A stretch of 64,000 nt of DNA from Falsiroseomonas sp051859025 (GCF_051859025.1 NZ_JBHYGL010000034.1:186001-250000); one strand, 5' to 3'; numbered from the stretch's first letter, positions 18,377 to 29,467 are shown. Numbers and translations are program-made. Notes: a model not told the origin generated them from the sequence alone.

Positions 18377-18600
18377 ACCGCGCGGGAGAGAGCGGGCGAA
18401 TCGCCCCGGGTCATCTCCCGGACGCGATCATCACCGCCGCCGAAGGCGCAACCGGCCCCCGGAAACGCTCAGGCAGAAGGAACCGCGCGGAGAAGGGACC
18501 TCTGGAAAGCCTGCATCCCGAACGGGGTGTGGCACCGACGGAGTAAGGCACCCCCTGAACGGGTCGGGCCGAATCTCTCAGGTCACGGGACAGAGGGGGG
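18377..18600 (+). promoter_or_regulatory. Tandem glycine riboswitch
   Basis: Two successive glycine aptamers. Aptamer 1 (about 18377-18491) carries CCGCCGAAGGCGCAACC and GGAAACGCTCAGGCAGAAGG. Aptamer 2 (about 18495-18600) carries CACCGACGGAGTAAGGC and GAATCTCTCAGGTC followed by GGGACAGAGGG. These are the diagnostic conserved blocks. Glycine binding would switch on the glycine cleavage operon that starts 53 nt downstream. I see no clear terminator hairpin with a T-run, so control may act on translation. Confidence 0.93.
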
Positions 18601-18652
18601 CCACGGAACAACCCGCGCCACTTCGGCGAGGGGTAACGCCTGTGGGGGCACC

Positions 18653-19780
18653 GTGGCCGAAAATACCAGCAGCGAAACGCTGCTTGAGACGCCGTTGGCA
18701 GCATTGCACCGGGAATTGGGGGGCCGCATGGTCCCATTCGCCGGATACTCCATGCCCGTGCAGTACCCCCTCGGCATCATGGGGGAGCATCTGCACACCC
18801 GCGCCGCCGCCGGGCTGTTCGACGTCTCCCATATGGGCCAGGCCGAACTCGTGGGCGCCAATGGGGTCACCGATGCGGCGGCGGCACTCGAGAAACTGAC
18901 GCCCGCCGACGTCCATGCGCTGAAGCCCGGTCGCCAGCGCTACGGCGTGCTGATGACCGAAACGGGCGGCATCCTGGATGATTTCATGATCGCCAACCTC
19001 GGCGACCGGCTGTTCCTGGTGCTGAACGCGTCGCGCAAGCACCTCGACATCCCCGCGATCGAGGCCGTGCTGCCGACGGGCGTCAGGCTCAACCCCCTGC
19101 CCGACCGCGCGCTGATCGCCCTCCAGGGCCCCGCCGCCGTCGCCGCCATCGCGACGCTGGCGCCAGGCATCGCGCAGCTCACCTTCATGGGCATCGGCCA
19201 GTTCACCATCGCCGGAATCCCCGCCATCGTCAGCCGCAGCGGCTACACGGGGGAGGATGGGGTCGAGGTCTCCGTCCCCGCGGACCAGGCGGAAGCTTTC
19301 GCCCGCGCCCTGCTGGCGCTGCCCGGCGTGCAGGCCGCCGGCCTCGGCGCGCGCGATTCACTGCGGCTGGAAGCCGGCCTCTGCCTCTACGGCAACGACC
19401 TCGATGAGACGACGAGCCCGGTGGAGGCCAATCTGGTCTGGTCCATCGGCAAGCGCCGCCGCATGGCCTTCGACTTCCTCGGCGCCGACCGGGTGAGGGA
19501 GGAGCTGGACAACGGCCCGAAGCGCCTGCGCGTCGGCATCCTGCCCGAAGGCCGCCAGCCCGCCCGCGGCCACACCCCCGTCCACGCCCGCGGTGGCGAT
19601 GTGGTGGGGGAGATCACTTCCGGCGGCTTCGGCCCCTCCGTCAACGGCCCCGTCGCCATGGGCTACCTGGCGCGCGGCGCCGCCGCGGACAATGCGCCGC
19701 TCGACCTCATGGTGCGCGGCAAGGCCCTGCCCGGCCGCGTCGCCGCCCTGCCCTTCACCCCCCACCGCTACGCCCGCTGA
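18653..19780 (+). CDS. gcvT: Glycine cleavage system T protein (aminomethyltransferase)
   Basis: A 375-residue cytoplasmic enzyme. It moves the methylene group from the aminomethyl-lipoyl H protein to tetrahydrofolate and releases ammonia. The N-terminal folate-binding region has MVPFAGYSMPVQYP and FDVSHMGQ; later blocks are SRSGYTGEDGVEV, LGARDSLRLEAGLCLYG and ITSGGFGPS. The start is a GTG at 18653 with GGGGG a few bases upstream; the ORF reaches further 5' but into the riboswitch. It is the first gene of gcvT-gcvH-gcvP. Confidence 0.93.
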   Translation: MAENTSSETLLETPLAALHRELGGRMVPFAGYSMPVQYPLGIMGEHLHTRAAAGLFDVSHMGQAELVGANGVTDAAAALEKLTPADVHALKPGRQRYGVLMTETGGILDDFMIANLGDRLFLVLNASRKHLDIPAIEAVLPTGVRLNPLPDRALIALQGPAAVAAIATLAPGIAQLTFMGIGQFTIAGIPAIVSRSGYTGEDGVEVSVPADQAEAFARALLALPGVQAAGLGARDSLRLEAGLCLYGNDLDETTSPVEANLVWSIGKRRRMAFDFLGADRVREELDNGPKRLRVGILPEGRQPARGHTPVHARGGDVVGEITSGGFGPSVNGPVAMGYLARGAAADNAPLDLMVRGKALPGRVAALPFTPHRYAR

Positions 19781-19792
19781 GGAGTTCATCCG

Positions 19793-20166
19793 ATGGCCGA
19801 TATCCGTTTCACCAAGGACCATGAATGGGTGCGGCTGGAGGGCGATGTCGCCACCATCGGCATCACCGACCACGCGCAGAACGCGCTGGGTGACGTCGTC
19901 TTCGTGGACCTGCCCGAGGCCGGCCGCGAAGTGACGGAAGGCGAGGCCTGCGCCGTCGTCGAAAGCGTGAAGGCGGCGTCCGACGTCTATGCCCCCGTCG
20001 CCGGCCGCGTCGTCGAATCCAATGCCGGCGTCGCGGAGAATCCCGCGCTGATCAACAGCGACCCGACCGGCGATGGCTGGTTCTTCAAGCTGACCGCCGT
20101 GGACGAAGCCGCCATCGCCGCCCTGATGGACGAAGCCGCCTACGCCGCCTTCCTGGAGACGCTGGC

Positions 20167-20170
<4 letters not shown>
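19793..20170 (+). CDS. gcvH: Glycine cleavage system H protein
   Basis: A 125-residue lipoyl carrier that shuttles the aminomethyl group between P, T and L proteins. The lipoylated residue is Lys60 in AVVESVKAASDVYAP. Length is normal for the family. AGGAG overlaps the gcvT stop, 8 bases before the ATG. It overlaps gcvP by 4 bp. Confidence 0.96.
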
Positions 20171-23073
<2,903 letters not shown>

Positions 23074-23085
23074 CTCTGATTGCTC

Positions 23086-23138
23086 GCAGGGGGGCGCTGC
23101 CCCCCTGCACCCCCCGCCAGGAGGCAGCGGCCTCCTGG
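23086..23138 (-). repeat. Two-hairpin intergenic element, inverted copy
   Basis: Two perfect 9-bp hairpins: GCAGGGGGG/CCCCCCTGC (23086-23108, loop CGCTG) and CCAGGAGGC/GCCTCCTGG (23117-23138, loop AGCG), joined by a C-rich linker. On the minus strand the order (CCAGG-type hairpin, G-rich linker, G-rich hairpin) equals that of the copies at 23212-23265 and 51290-51343. Confidence 0.75.
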
Positions 23139-23149
23139 ACCACGGGCAT

Positions 23150-23200
23150 AACGGCGAAGGGGGAGGGGGCACTTCGGCCCCCTCCCCCTTCGCCGTTTTA
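23150..23200 (+). terminator. Strong intrinsic terminator of the gcv operon
   Basis: A perfect 21-bp stem (23150-23170 with 23177-23197), loop ACTTCG, followed on the plus strand by TTTTATC. It is placed 76 bp after the gcvP stop, between gcvP and the convergent nrsF operon. Confidence 0.85.
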
Positions 23201-23211
23201 TCTCAAGGGTT

Positions 23212-23265
23212 CCAAGGGCCCGCTGGCCCTTGGTGGGTGGGGTGCGGGGAGGGCAACGCCCTCCC
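23212..23265 (+). repeat. Two-hairpin intergenic element, direct copy
   Basis: Hairpin CCAAGGGCC/GGCCCTTGG (23212-23233), linker TGGGTGGGGTGC, hairpin GGGAGGGC/GCCCTCCC (23247-23265). Same architecture as 51290-51343, with different but self-complementary stem sequences. Confidence 0.75.
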
Positions 23266-23284
23266 TGCGGCAACCAGCGACGCC

Positions 23285-23929
23285 CTACGAAGGCCCCATT
23301 ACGCGCATCGCGCGGGCGCCCCAGCGCTTCGCCAGGAAGGTCACCAGCGCCACCGATCCGCCGTGCCAGATCAGCACCATCGCGGCCGCGTCCAGGTGGT
23401 GCACCAGGGACAGCCCGACGGAGGCGATGGCGGCGGCGGCGAGGCCCGCCAGAGCGGCGACGGGCCCGGGCCGCAGCGGGGCGGCGTGGCGCGTCATCCA
23501 CAGCATGCCGAGCGTCAGCGGGATGCCGAAGCCGATGATGAAGCGCATGCAGCCGAAGCTGGTGGACAGTGCCGGGAAGCCCTGGTCCACGAATTCCTGG
23601 ATGCAGCCCCAGCCGAGGCCGGAGACCCAGAAGGCCGCGAAGGGCAGCGGCAGCAGCGCCCAGCGGTCGCTGCGGTCCGGCAGCGCCAGGTGGAAGGCGG
23701 CGATGGCGGCCGCTGTGCCGGTCAGCAGCGCCGCCGCCAGATTCACCTGTTCATGCATCAGCATCAGGCGCTGTTCAATGTCGTGCCGGAAGCCGGAGAC
23801 GGCGACGCCGAGGGCCACCACGGCCGTCGCCATCGCCAGCCAGCCCAGTGCGGCCAGCAGCGGCGGGGGCACGCGGCGCACCGGCGTCAGCCCGGCGGAC
23901 AGCCGGCTGATCAGGTCATCGGTCCGCAT
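23285..23929 (-). CDS. nrsF: NrsF-like membrane anti-sigma factor (DUF1109)
   Basis: A 214-residue protein with a short cytoplasmic N-terminus (MRTDDLISRLSAGL) and six hydrophobic segments, the layout of DUF1109/NrsF. Two intramembrane cysteines (Cys109 in GWGCIQEF, Cys127 in FGCMRFI) match positions that NrsF of Caulobacter needs to sense chromate/cadmium-type stress and release SigF. The ATG at 23929 overlaps the sigma-factor stop by one base (TGATG). It probably sequesters the sigma factor encoded just before it. The stimulus here is unknown. Confidence 0.88.
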   Translation of the reverse strand: MRTDDLISRLSAGLTPVRRVPPPLLAALGWLAMATAVVALGVAVSGFRHDIEQRLMLMHEQVNLAAALLTGTAAAIAAFHLALPDRSDRWALLPLPFAAFWVSGLGWGCIQEFVDQGFPALSTSFGCMRFIIGFGIPLTLGMLWMTRHAAPLRPGPVAALAGLAAAAIASVGLSLVHHLDAAAMVLIWHGGSVALVTFLAKRWGARAMRVMGPS

Positions 23930-24540
23930 CACTCATCCCCCTTCACGCCGAAGCGCTTGCGCAGCGACTGCATCGCGCGGTGGGTCGCGACCTTCAAGGC
24001 ACCGATACTGAGGCCCGACCGGGCGGAGGCCTCGGCCAGCGACAGGTCTTCCAGCTTCGCCAGGCGCAGCGCCGTGCGTTGGCTTTCCGGCAGCGCAGAC
24101 ACCGCGTCGCGCAGGTTGCGCGCGGCGATCCGTTCCTCCGCCACCGGCGCGACGGAAGCCGCCCCTTCGGGCAGGTCGTCAATATTGGATTCGCGCCCCG
24201 CGCCCCGGCCGCGGCGCCGCAGCCGGTCCACGGCCCGGCGGGTCGCGATGGTGCTCAGCCAGGGGCCGAAGGGGCGTTCGGGGTCGTAGGTGTGACGCAG
24301 CGCGTGGATGGTCATCAGCGCATCCTGCACGGCGTCCTCGGCCTCCGCCGCATCGCGGATGCGGGCACGGCATAGGCTGCGGAGCCGCGGCGTGATCTCC
24401 CGGAGCAGCGTGTCATAGGCGCGCCCATCGCCGACCTGCGCGGCGGCCAGCAGGCTACCCCAGCGGGCTTCCTGGGTCGCGCGGGTGGGGGCGGCGTCGC
24501 TCATGGGGGTGTAGCCGGCCTCGAGGCTGGCGGCGGCCAT
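23929..24540 (-). CDS. ECF-type sigma factor (SigF-like)
   Basis: A 203-residue RNA polymerase sigma factor with only regions 2 and 4. Region 2 has AEDAVQDALMTIHALRHTYD and WLSTIATRRAVDRLRRRGR; region 4 has LPESQRTALRLAKLEDLSLA and a helix-turn-helix ending ATHRAMQSLRKRF. It directs transcription of stress genes when released by NrsF. I start it at the ATG at 24540, one base after the YHS-gene stop; an ATG at 24504 (MSDAAPTRATQ) is equally plausible and gives 191 residues. Such sigma factors usually autoregulate their operon; I could not verify a promoter. Confidence 0.88.
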   Translation of the reverse strand: MAAASLEAGYTPMSDAAPTRATQEARWGSLLAAAQVGDGRAYDTLLREITPRLRSLCRARIRDAAEAEDAVQDALMTIHALRHTYDPERPFGPWLSTIATRRAVDRLRRRGRGAGRESNIDDLPEGAASVAPVAEERIAARNLRDAVSALPESQRTALRLAKLEDLSLAEASARSGLSIGALKVATHRAMQSLRKRFGVKGDE

Positions 24541-24541
24541 G

Positions 24542-24988
24542 TCACGCTTCGGCCAGGCGGGGCCAGTTCGCCGCTGCCCGCGCGATATGGCCAGGAATGT
24601 CGCGACGCCATTGCCGTTGCACGCCCCGATCGTAGTTGAGGTAGAGCACGCCCGCCTCGATGTGCCACGCCTCCGGATCGATATCCACCTTGTAGCCGCG
24701 GGCGACGCCGAAGGCGCAATAGCCGCCAAAGGCGGGGGCGAAGGCGGCGGGATCGGCCTCGAACCGCGCCAGGTTGGCGGCGGAGGCGAAGTGCCAGGCG
24801 ACGCCGGCGTGGTCCGCCTGAAAGGCCGCTTGGCCGCGGCGCGGCCGGCCCTCGGTGAACCAGGCGACCGTGTCATGGCCGCGCAGTGCCACGCCGCCGG
24901 CATTGTTCACCGCGCGCACCCGCGGCATGGCGAGGGCCGGCTGGACGAAGGGGATGGCGGCCAGGGTGAAAAGGCTGCGGCGCAGCAT
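24542..24988 (-). CDS. Exported YHS-domain protein
   Basis: A 148-residue protein with a signal peptide (1-20, ending ALA) and a YHS-like domain (about 36-95: LRGHDTVAWF, FASAANLARFEADPAAFAP, YCAFGVARG). YHS domains often accompany metal-handling proteins, but here the family is the small exported YHS group of unknown function. It is the first gene of the sigma/NrsF operon, so it may be a target or part of that stress response, possibly against metals. The start at 24988 gives a clean signal peptide. Confidence 0.82.
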   Translation of the reverse strand: MLRRSLFTLAAIPFVQPALAMPRVRAVNNAGGVALRGHDTVAWFTEGRPRRGQAAFQADHAGVAWHFASAANLARFEADPAAFAPAFGGYCAFGVARGYKVDIDPEAWHIEAGVLYLNYDRGVQRQWRRDIPGHIARAAANWPRLAEA

Positions 24989-25090
24989 GGCGGGGATCTT
25001 CCGATGACGAGGATGCCAGGCGCTTCGCCAGGCGCGGGCCCCTGGTTACGGCCCCTTGCGCGCCCCCGCATCCCGGCGCCACGGTGCCGC

Positions 25091-25660
25091 ATGGACGAAA
25101 CGCCCCCCTGGACCACCACATCGTCGCAGACGCTGGTGGAGGATCGCTGGATCAAGCTGCGCGCGGACCGGCTTCTGACGCGATCAGGCCAGGAGATCGC
25201 GCCCTGGTACGTGCTGGACTACGCCGACTGGTGCTGCGCCGTGGCCATCACGCCCGATGGCCGCGTGGTGATGGTGCGCCAGTGGCGCCATGGCGCGCAG
25301 GCCTGGTCGCTGGAACTGCCGGGCGGCGTGATGGACCCCGGCGATGCCGACGCCATCGCCGCTGCGCGGCGCGAGTTGCGGGAGGAGACGGGCTATGACG
25401 CCCCCGAATGGCGCTTCCTCTACGCCGCCCACGCCAACCCCGCGATCCAGACGAACCGCCTGCACATCGTGCTCGGCCTCGGCGCCGTCCCCGTCGCCGC
25501 CGCGACGCCGGAGCCGACGGAGGAGATCGCCGTGGTGCTGATGACGGTGGAGGAAGTGTTGGCCGCGGTGGCCGGGGGCCGCATCGGCCAGTCCATGCAT
25601 GTGGGCGGCATCCTCGTCGCCCTCGCCGCCGCCGGGCGAATCCGGCAGGAGATCGCGTGA
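25091..25660 (+). CDS. NUDIX hydrolase
   Basis: A 189-residue cytoplasmic hydrolase of nucleoside-diphosphate-linked compounds. The Nudix box is LPGGVMDPGDADAIAAARRE followed by LREETGY (about residues 77-103), with the catalytic REL-EE-G core intact. The N-terminal part (VEDRWIKLRADRLLTRSGQ) resembles ADP-ribose pyrophosphatase-type members. The ATG at 25091 is preferred to the long upstream frame, which is antisense to the YHS/sigma genes. It overlaps the next gene by one base (TGATG). Confidence 0.87.
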   Translation: MDETPPWTTTSSQTLVEDRWIKLRADRLLTRSGQEIAPWYVLDYADWCCAVAITPDGRVVMVRQWRHGAQAWSLELPGGVMDPGDADAIAAARRELREETGYDAPEWRFLYAAHANPAIQTNRLHIVLGLGAVPVAAATPEPTEEIAVVLMTVEEVLAAVAGGRIGQSMHVGGILVALAAAGRIRQEIA

Positions 25661-26112
25661 TGAGCAGCGTGAACGTCGTCCGCCTGGCGCCGCACCACCG
25701 GGAGGCGTGGGAACGCCTCTATGCCGGCTACGCCGCCTTCTACAAGGTCACGCAGACGCCGGAGATGCGCGGCCGCGTCTGGGGCTGGATCATGGACCCG
25801 GCACATGAGGTGAAGGCGCTGGTGGCAGAGAATGAATCCCGCGCCGTCCTGGGCCTCGCCCATTACCGCCCCTTCGCGCGGCCGCTTTCCGCCAGCGTCG
25901 GCGGCTTCCTCGACGACCTGTTCGTGGACCCCGCCGCGCGCGGGCAGCGGGTGGCGGATGCGCTGATCGATGCGGTGGCGGAGGAAGGCCGCCAGCGCGG
26001 CTGGACCGTGATCCGCTGGATCACGGCCGATGACAATTACCGCGGCCGCGGCGTCTATGACCGGCTGGCGACGCGGACGATGTGGATCACCTACGACCGC
26101 AAACTGGGCTGA
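25660..26112 (+). CDS. GNAT-family N-acetyltransferase
   Basis: A 150-residue acyl-CoA-dependent acetyltransferase. The acetyl-CoA-binding motif A is FLDDLFVDPAARGQRVADAL (residues ~80-99), with the final helix GRGVYDRLATRT (126-137). The acceptor is unknown. The ATG at 25660 shares one base with the NUDIX stop, so the two are probably cotranslated. Confidence 0.87.
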   Translation: MSSVNVVRLAPHHREAWERLYAGYAAFYKVTQTPEMRGRVWGWIMDPAHEVKALVAENESRAVLGLAHYRPFARPLSASVGGFLDDLFVDPAARGQRVADALIDAVAEEGRQRGWTVIRWITADDNYRGRGVYDRLATRTMWITYDRKLG

Positions 26113-26119
26113 GAACGCT

Positions 26120-26145
26120 CCCTCCCCCGCGCTTGCGGGGGAGGG
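26120..26145. terminator. Bidirectional hairpin between convergent genes
   Basis: Perfect 11-bp stem CCCTCCCCCGC/GCGGGGGAGGG with loop GCTT, between the GNAT and binding-protein stops. No T-run. The core is shared with the larger hairpin at 45291-45340. Confidence 0.65.
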
Positions 26146-26154
26146 CGGCGCCCC

Positions 26155-27735
26155 TCAGTTGCCGACGCGCACGAAGCGCAGCGGGAAGTAGTTGTCCGCC
26201 AGCTGCTGGAGCTGGATGTTGGACCTGGCCGCCCAGATCACGGTCTGCTGGTGGAGCGGCAGGTGCCCCACCGCATCGGTGTGGATCTTCAACGCTTCCT
26301 CGATCATCGCCTGGCGCGCCTGCGGGTTGGTCTCCACCGCCATGCGCGTCACCAGTTCGTCGAAGCGGGCGTTATTGAAGCCACCCACGTTGAACAGGCC
26401 GCGGTCGCCCTGGCGCGACGCCATCAGGTTGAAGAAGGCGTTGTGGGCGTCATAGGTGTTGGGCGTCCAGCCCAGCATGTAGAAGCTGGTGTTGTAGCGC
26501 GGGCCCAGGATCTCCGCGAAGTAGCGGGCGCGGGTCTGGGCGTTCAGCGTCACCCGCACGCCGATGCGCGCCAGCATCGAAACCACGGCCGTGCAGATCG
26601 CCTCGTCATTCACGTAGCGGTCATTCGGGCAGTCCAGCGTCACGCCGAAGCCCTGCGGGTAGCCCGCTTCCGCCAGCAGGCGGCGCGCGAGGTCCGGGTT
26701 GTAGGCCGCCACCTGGTCGCCGGCCGTGGTGTGGCCATTCACGCCCGGGCCGATCATCAGCCCCGTCGGCCGCGCCTGGCCGCGCATCACGGTCCGCACG
26801 ATGGCGGCGCGGTCGATCGCGTGGTTGAAGGCCTGCCGCACGCGCAGGTCCTGGAACGGGTTGCGGCCGCGCACGTCGGACTTCAGCAGTTCCGGCCGCA
26901 TCTGGTCGAAGCCGAGGTAGATCGTCCGCAGCTCCGCCTGCTGGTGCACGCGGATGTTCGGCGTGCGGGACAGGCGGTCCGTGTCCTGCGGCGGCACAGT
27001 ATAGACCATGTCCACCTCCCCGCTCAGCAGGGCGGCGATGCGCGTCGCGTCATTGGCGATGACGTTGAACTCGACGCGCGTCAGATTGTGTTCCGGCCGG
27101 TCCCACCAGCCCGGGTTGGGCGCCAGCACCGTGCGGCGATCGGGCTCCCGCGACACCAGGCGGAAGGGGCCGGTGCCCATGGCGTTGCGGGTCGCGAAAT
27201 TCTCGGCGCCCGTCGTCAGGTCGGCGCTGCGGGTGGCGTTGTTCGCCTCCGCCCAGCGGCGGGACATCATGCCGATGCCGGTGATCTCCTCCAGGAAGAT
27301 CGGGTTCGGCGCGTGGGTTTCGACATCGACCGTGTGGTCATCGACCCGCCGCGCTTCCTTCACGCTGGCGAGCGACCCACCGACATTGGACCCCTGCGCC
27401 TTGGCCCGACCGATGGAGAAGACGACGTCTTCCGCCGTGAAGGGTGTGCCATCCGTGAAGGTGACGCCGCGGCGGAGGTGGAAGCGCCACACAGTCGGCG
27501 CGGTCTGCTCCCAGCGCTCGGCGAGCGAGGCCTCGACCTGCAGCTGCCGGTTCCGCCGCACCAGCGGCTCATAGACGTTCTGCATGAAGCTCAGCAGGAA
27601 GGTCTCCTGCCGGGCATAGGGGTCCATGGAGTTCACGTCTCCGTCATTCGCCCAGCGGAACAGATTGGCCTGGGCGGACGGGGCGGCGAAAGCGGTCGCC
27701 GCGAGCAAGGCGGCTGCCAGAAAACCACGCTTCAC
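26155..27735 (-). CDS. ABC transporter substrate-binding protein, family 5 (peptide/nickel type)
   Basis: A 526-residue exported binding protein of the DppA/OppA group (SBP_bac_5). Signal peptide 1-23 ending in QA. Family blocks: SMDPYARQETFLLSFMQNVY, LAERWEQ, WRFHLRRGVTFTDGTPFTAED (residues ~85-105) and VRQAFNHAIDRAAIV. The start is a GTG at 27735 with GGAGAG 5-6 bases upstream; the in-frame ATG further up would bury the signal peptide. No permease or ATPase is adjacent, so the transporter is incomplete or encoded elsewhere. Confidence 0.9.
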   Translation of the reverse strand: MKRGFLAAALLAATAFAAPSAQANLFRWANDGDVNSMDPYARQETFLLSFMQNVYEPLVRRNRQLQVEASLAERWEQTAPTVWRFHLRRGVTFTDGTPFTAEDVVFSIGRAKAQGSNVGGSLASVKEARRVDDHTVDVETHAPNPIFLEEITGIGMMSRRWAEANNATRSADLTTGAENFATRNAMGTGPFRLVSREPDRRTVLAPNPGWWDRPEHNLTRVEFNVIANDATRIAALLSGEVDMVYTVPPQDTDRLSRTPNIRVHQQAELRTIYLGFDQMRPELLKSDVRGRNPFQDLRVRQAFNHAIDRAAIVRTVMRGQARPTGLMIGPGVNGHTTAGDQVAAYNPDLARRLLAEAGYPQGFGVTLDCPNDRYVNDEAICTAVVSMLARIGVRVTLNAQTRARYFAEILGPRYNTSFYMLGWTPNTYDAHNAFFNLMASRQGDRGLFNVGGFNNARFDELVTRMAVETNPQARQAMIEEALKIHTDAVGHLPLHQQTVIWAARSNIQLQQLADNYFPLRFVRVGN

Positions 27736-27836
27736 GTTATCTCTCCGACATGATGTTGCGTTGAGCCTAACCTGAGCCCGGCTACGCGACCAGCATCCGG
27801 GCTTGATGCGAAGCATTGATTTCGCCATGAACGTCG

Positions 27837-27850
27837 TTAACGATCGTTAA
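27837..27850. promoter_or_regulatory. Palindrome upstream of the RTX/VCBS gene
   Basis: Perfect 14-bp palindrome TTAACGATCGTTAA directly before the ribosome site AAGGA of the plus-strand gene, in the 126-bp divergent promoter region. It is a plausible operator for a dimeric regulator. TTAA half-sites recall CtrA boxes but the spacer is 6, not 7. Confidence 0.45.
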
Positions 27851-27861
27851 GGACCTTGACC

Positions 27862-29430
27862 ATGGCCCGCCTCATCCTGTCCCAGAATCCGCCCTTCGAC
27901 CCGATGGGCGCCATTGATGACATCGCGAACCCCACGGTCCGCACGCGCAATGCCAGTACCTTCATCATCGAGGGCACCCTGCTCGGCCGCCCCGCGAGCC
28001 TCGAACTCTACGGATCGGGCTTCGGCGCCAACTCGCTGAACCTGACGGCCTTCAACAGCAGCGCCATCGTCACCGATGTCCGCCTGGTTGTCGGCGGCGA
28101 ACGAGTGATCGACATCAACGGCGCCTTCATCTCCGGCAGCAATCTCTACAACTGGCTGGTGCTGGGCAGCGGCACCGCCTTCGACAACGCCATCATGGCC
28201 GGCGACACGGAAATCCGCCTCTCCAACTTCAGCGAGGCGCAGAACGCGCAGGGCGGCAACGACATCGCCTTCGGCTTCGGCGGCAACGACACGCTGGGGG
28301 GCGATGCGGGCAATGACAGCATCTGGGGCGGCGATGGCGACGATGTCCTGACCGGCGGCACGGGCAACGACCTGCTGCTGGGCGAGGCCGGCTTCGACGT
28401 CGCCCGCTTCATCGTCGGCCGTTCCAGTGCCGAATGGTCGCGGCTGGCCGACGGGTCCTGGCGCGTCACCACCACCTCCGACGGCACCGACATCATCAGC
28501 GGCATCGAGCGGATCGACTTCATCGGAACCTCCATCACGCTCGGCAACACCGCCCGCCCGCGGGACCTGAACGGCGACGGGCTCGCGGACCTCGCCTGGC
28601 GCGGCGCCGATGGCACGGTCGCGCTGTGGACGATGAACAACCTGTCCATCACCGGCGGCGGCATGGTGGCGCGCGTCGGCAATGACTGGCAGTTGCTCGG
28701 CCTGGCGGAGACGGACAGCAACGGCCGCGCCGACCTCGTCTGGATGTCCACCGGCGGTTCCATCCAGGTCTGGAGCATGAACGGCGCCAGCGTCGGCCTC
28801 GCCAATGTCCCGGGCGCCCGCCCCGGCAACACGACCTTCCAGGGCCTGGCGGACCTGACCGGCGACGGCAACGCGGACCTGGTGTGGCGGGACATGTCGA
28901 GCGGCGCCGTCAGCATGCAGCGCCTCGACGGCGTCTATGGCATCAGCACCGCGCGCAGCATCGGCACCGTCGATACCAGCTGGTCCATCGCGGCGCTCGG
29001 CGACCTCAATGGCGATGGTCGCGCGGACATCCTCTGGCGCGGCGCGGCCGGGCAGGTCGTGGGCTGGGCCATGGATGGCAACACCGTCGCCGGCGGCGGC
29101 TCCATCGCCCAGGTCGGGCTGGACTGGCAGGTCCGCGGCCTGGCCGATTTCAACGCCGATGGCCGTGCGGACATCGTCTGGCGCAACGGCACCACGGGCG
29201 ATGTCGTGATCTGGCTGATGGACGGCACTTCCATCATCGGCGGCGGTGCCGTCGGCCAGGTGGAGACGTCGTGGAACATCCACGCTCTCGGCGACGTCAA
29301 CGGCGATGGCCGCGCCGACCTGATCTGGCGCAGCGGCGGCGGCACCGTGGTGAACTGGTTCATGGATGGCAACGCCGTGCGCGGCGGCGGCGTGGTGCTG
29401 GACGTCAGCCCGGATTGGCAACTGGTCTGA
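27862..29430 (+). CDS. RTX- and VCBS/FG-GAP-repeat protein, probably type I secreted
   Basis: A 522-residue acidic protein with no signal peptide. Residues 1-125 are a beta-rich N-terminal region. Residues ~131-172 carry calcium-binding RTX nonapeptides (GGNDTLGGDAGNDSIWGGDG and following). From ~234 to the end there are six repeats of about 48 residues, each with D-x-NGDGRAD-x-x-WR and a WxMxGxxIxGGG segment, i.e. FG-GAP/VCBS-like calcium-binding propeller blades. RTX repeats usually mean export by a type I system; none is encoded nearby. It may be an adhesin or surface/lectin-like protein. AAGGA lies 8 bases before the ATG. Confidence 0.82.
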   Translation: MARLILSQNPPFDPMGAIDDIANPTVRTRNASTFIIEGTLLGRPASLELYGSGFGANSLNLTAFNSSAIVTDVRLVVGGERVIDINGAFISGSNLYNWLVLGSGTAFDNAIMAGDTEIRLSNFSEAQNAQGGNDIAFGFGGNDTLGGDAGNDSIWGGDGDDVLTGGTGNDLLLGEAGFDVARFIVGRSSAEWSRLADGSWRVTTTSDGTDIISGIERIDFIGTSITLGNTARPRDLNGDGLADLAWRGADGTVALWTMNNLSITGGGMVARVGNDWQLLGLAETDSNGRADLVWMSTGGSIQVWSMNGASVGLANVPGARPGNTTFQGLADLTGDGNADLVWRDMSSGAVSMQRLDGVYGISTARSIGTVDTSWSIAALGDLNGDGRADILWRGAAGQVVGWAMDGNTVAGGGSIAQVGLDWQVRGLADFNADGRADIVWRNGTTGDVVIWLMDGTSIIGGGAVGQVETSWNIHALGDVNGDGRADLIWRSGGGTVVNWFMDGNAVRGGGVVLDVSPDWQLV

Positions 29431-29438
29431 GGATGCCT

Positions 29439-29467
29439 CCGGGCCCCGCCGCACAGGCGGGGCCCGG
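29439..29467 (+). terminator. GC-rich hairpin after the RTX/VCBS gene
   Basis: 12-bp stem CCGGGCCCCGCC/GGCGGGGCCCGG with loop GCACA, 9 bp past the stop codon. No T-run, so it may act with the next hairpin. Confidence 0.6.
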
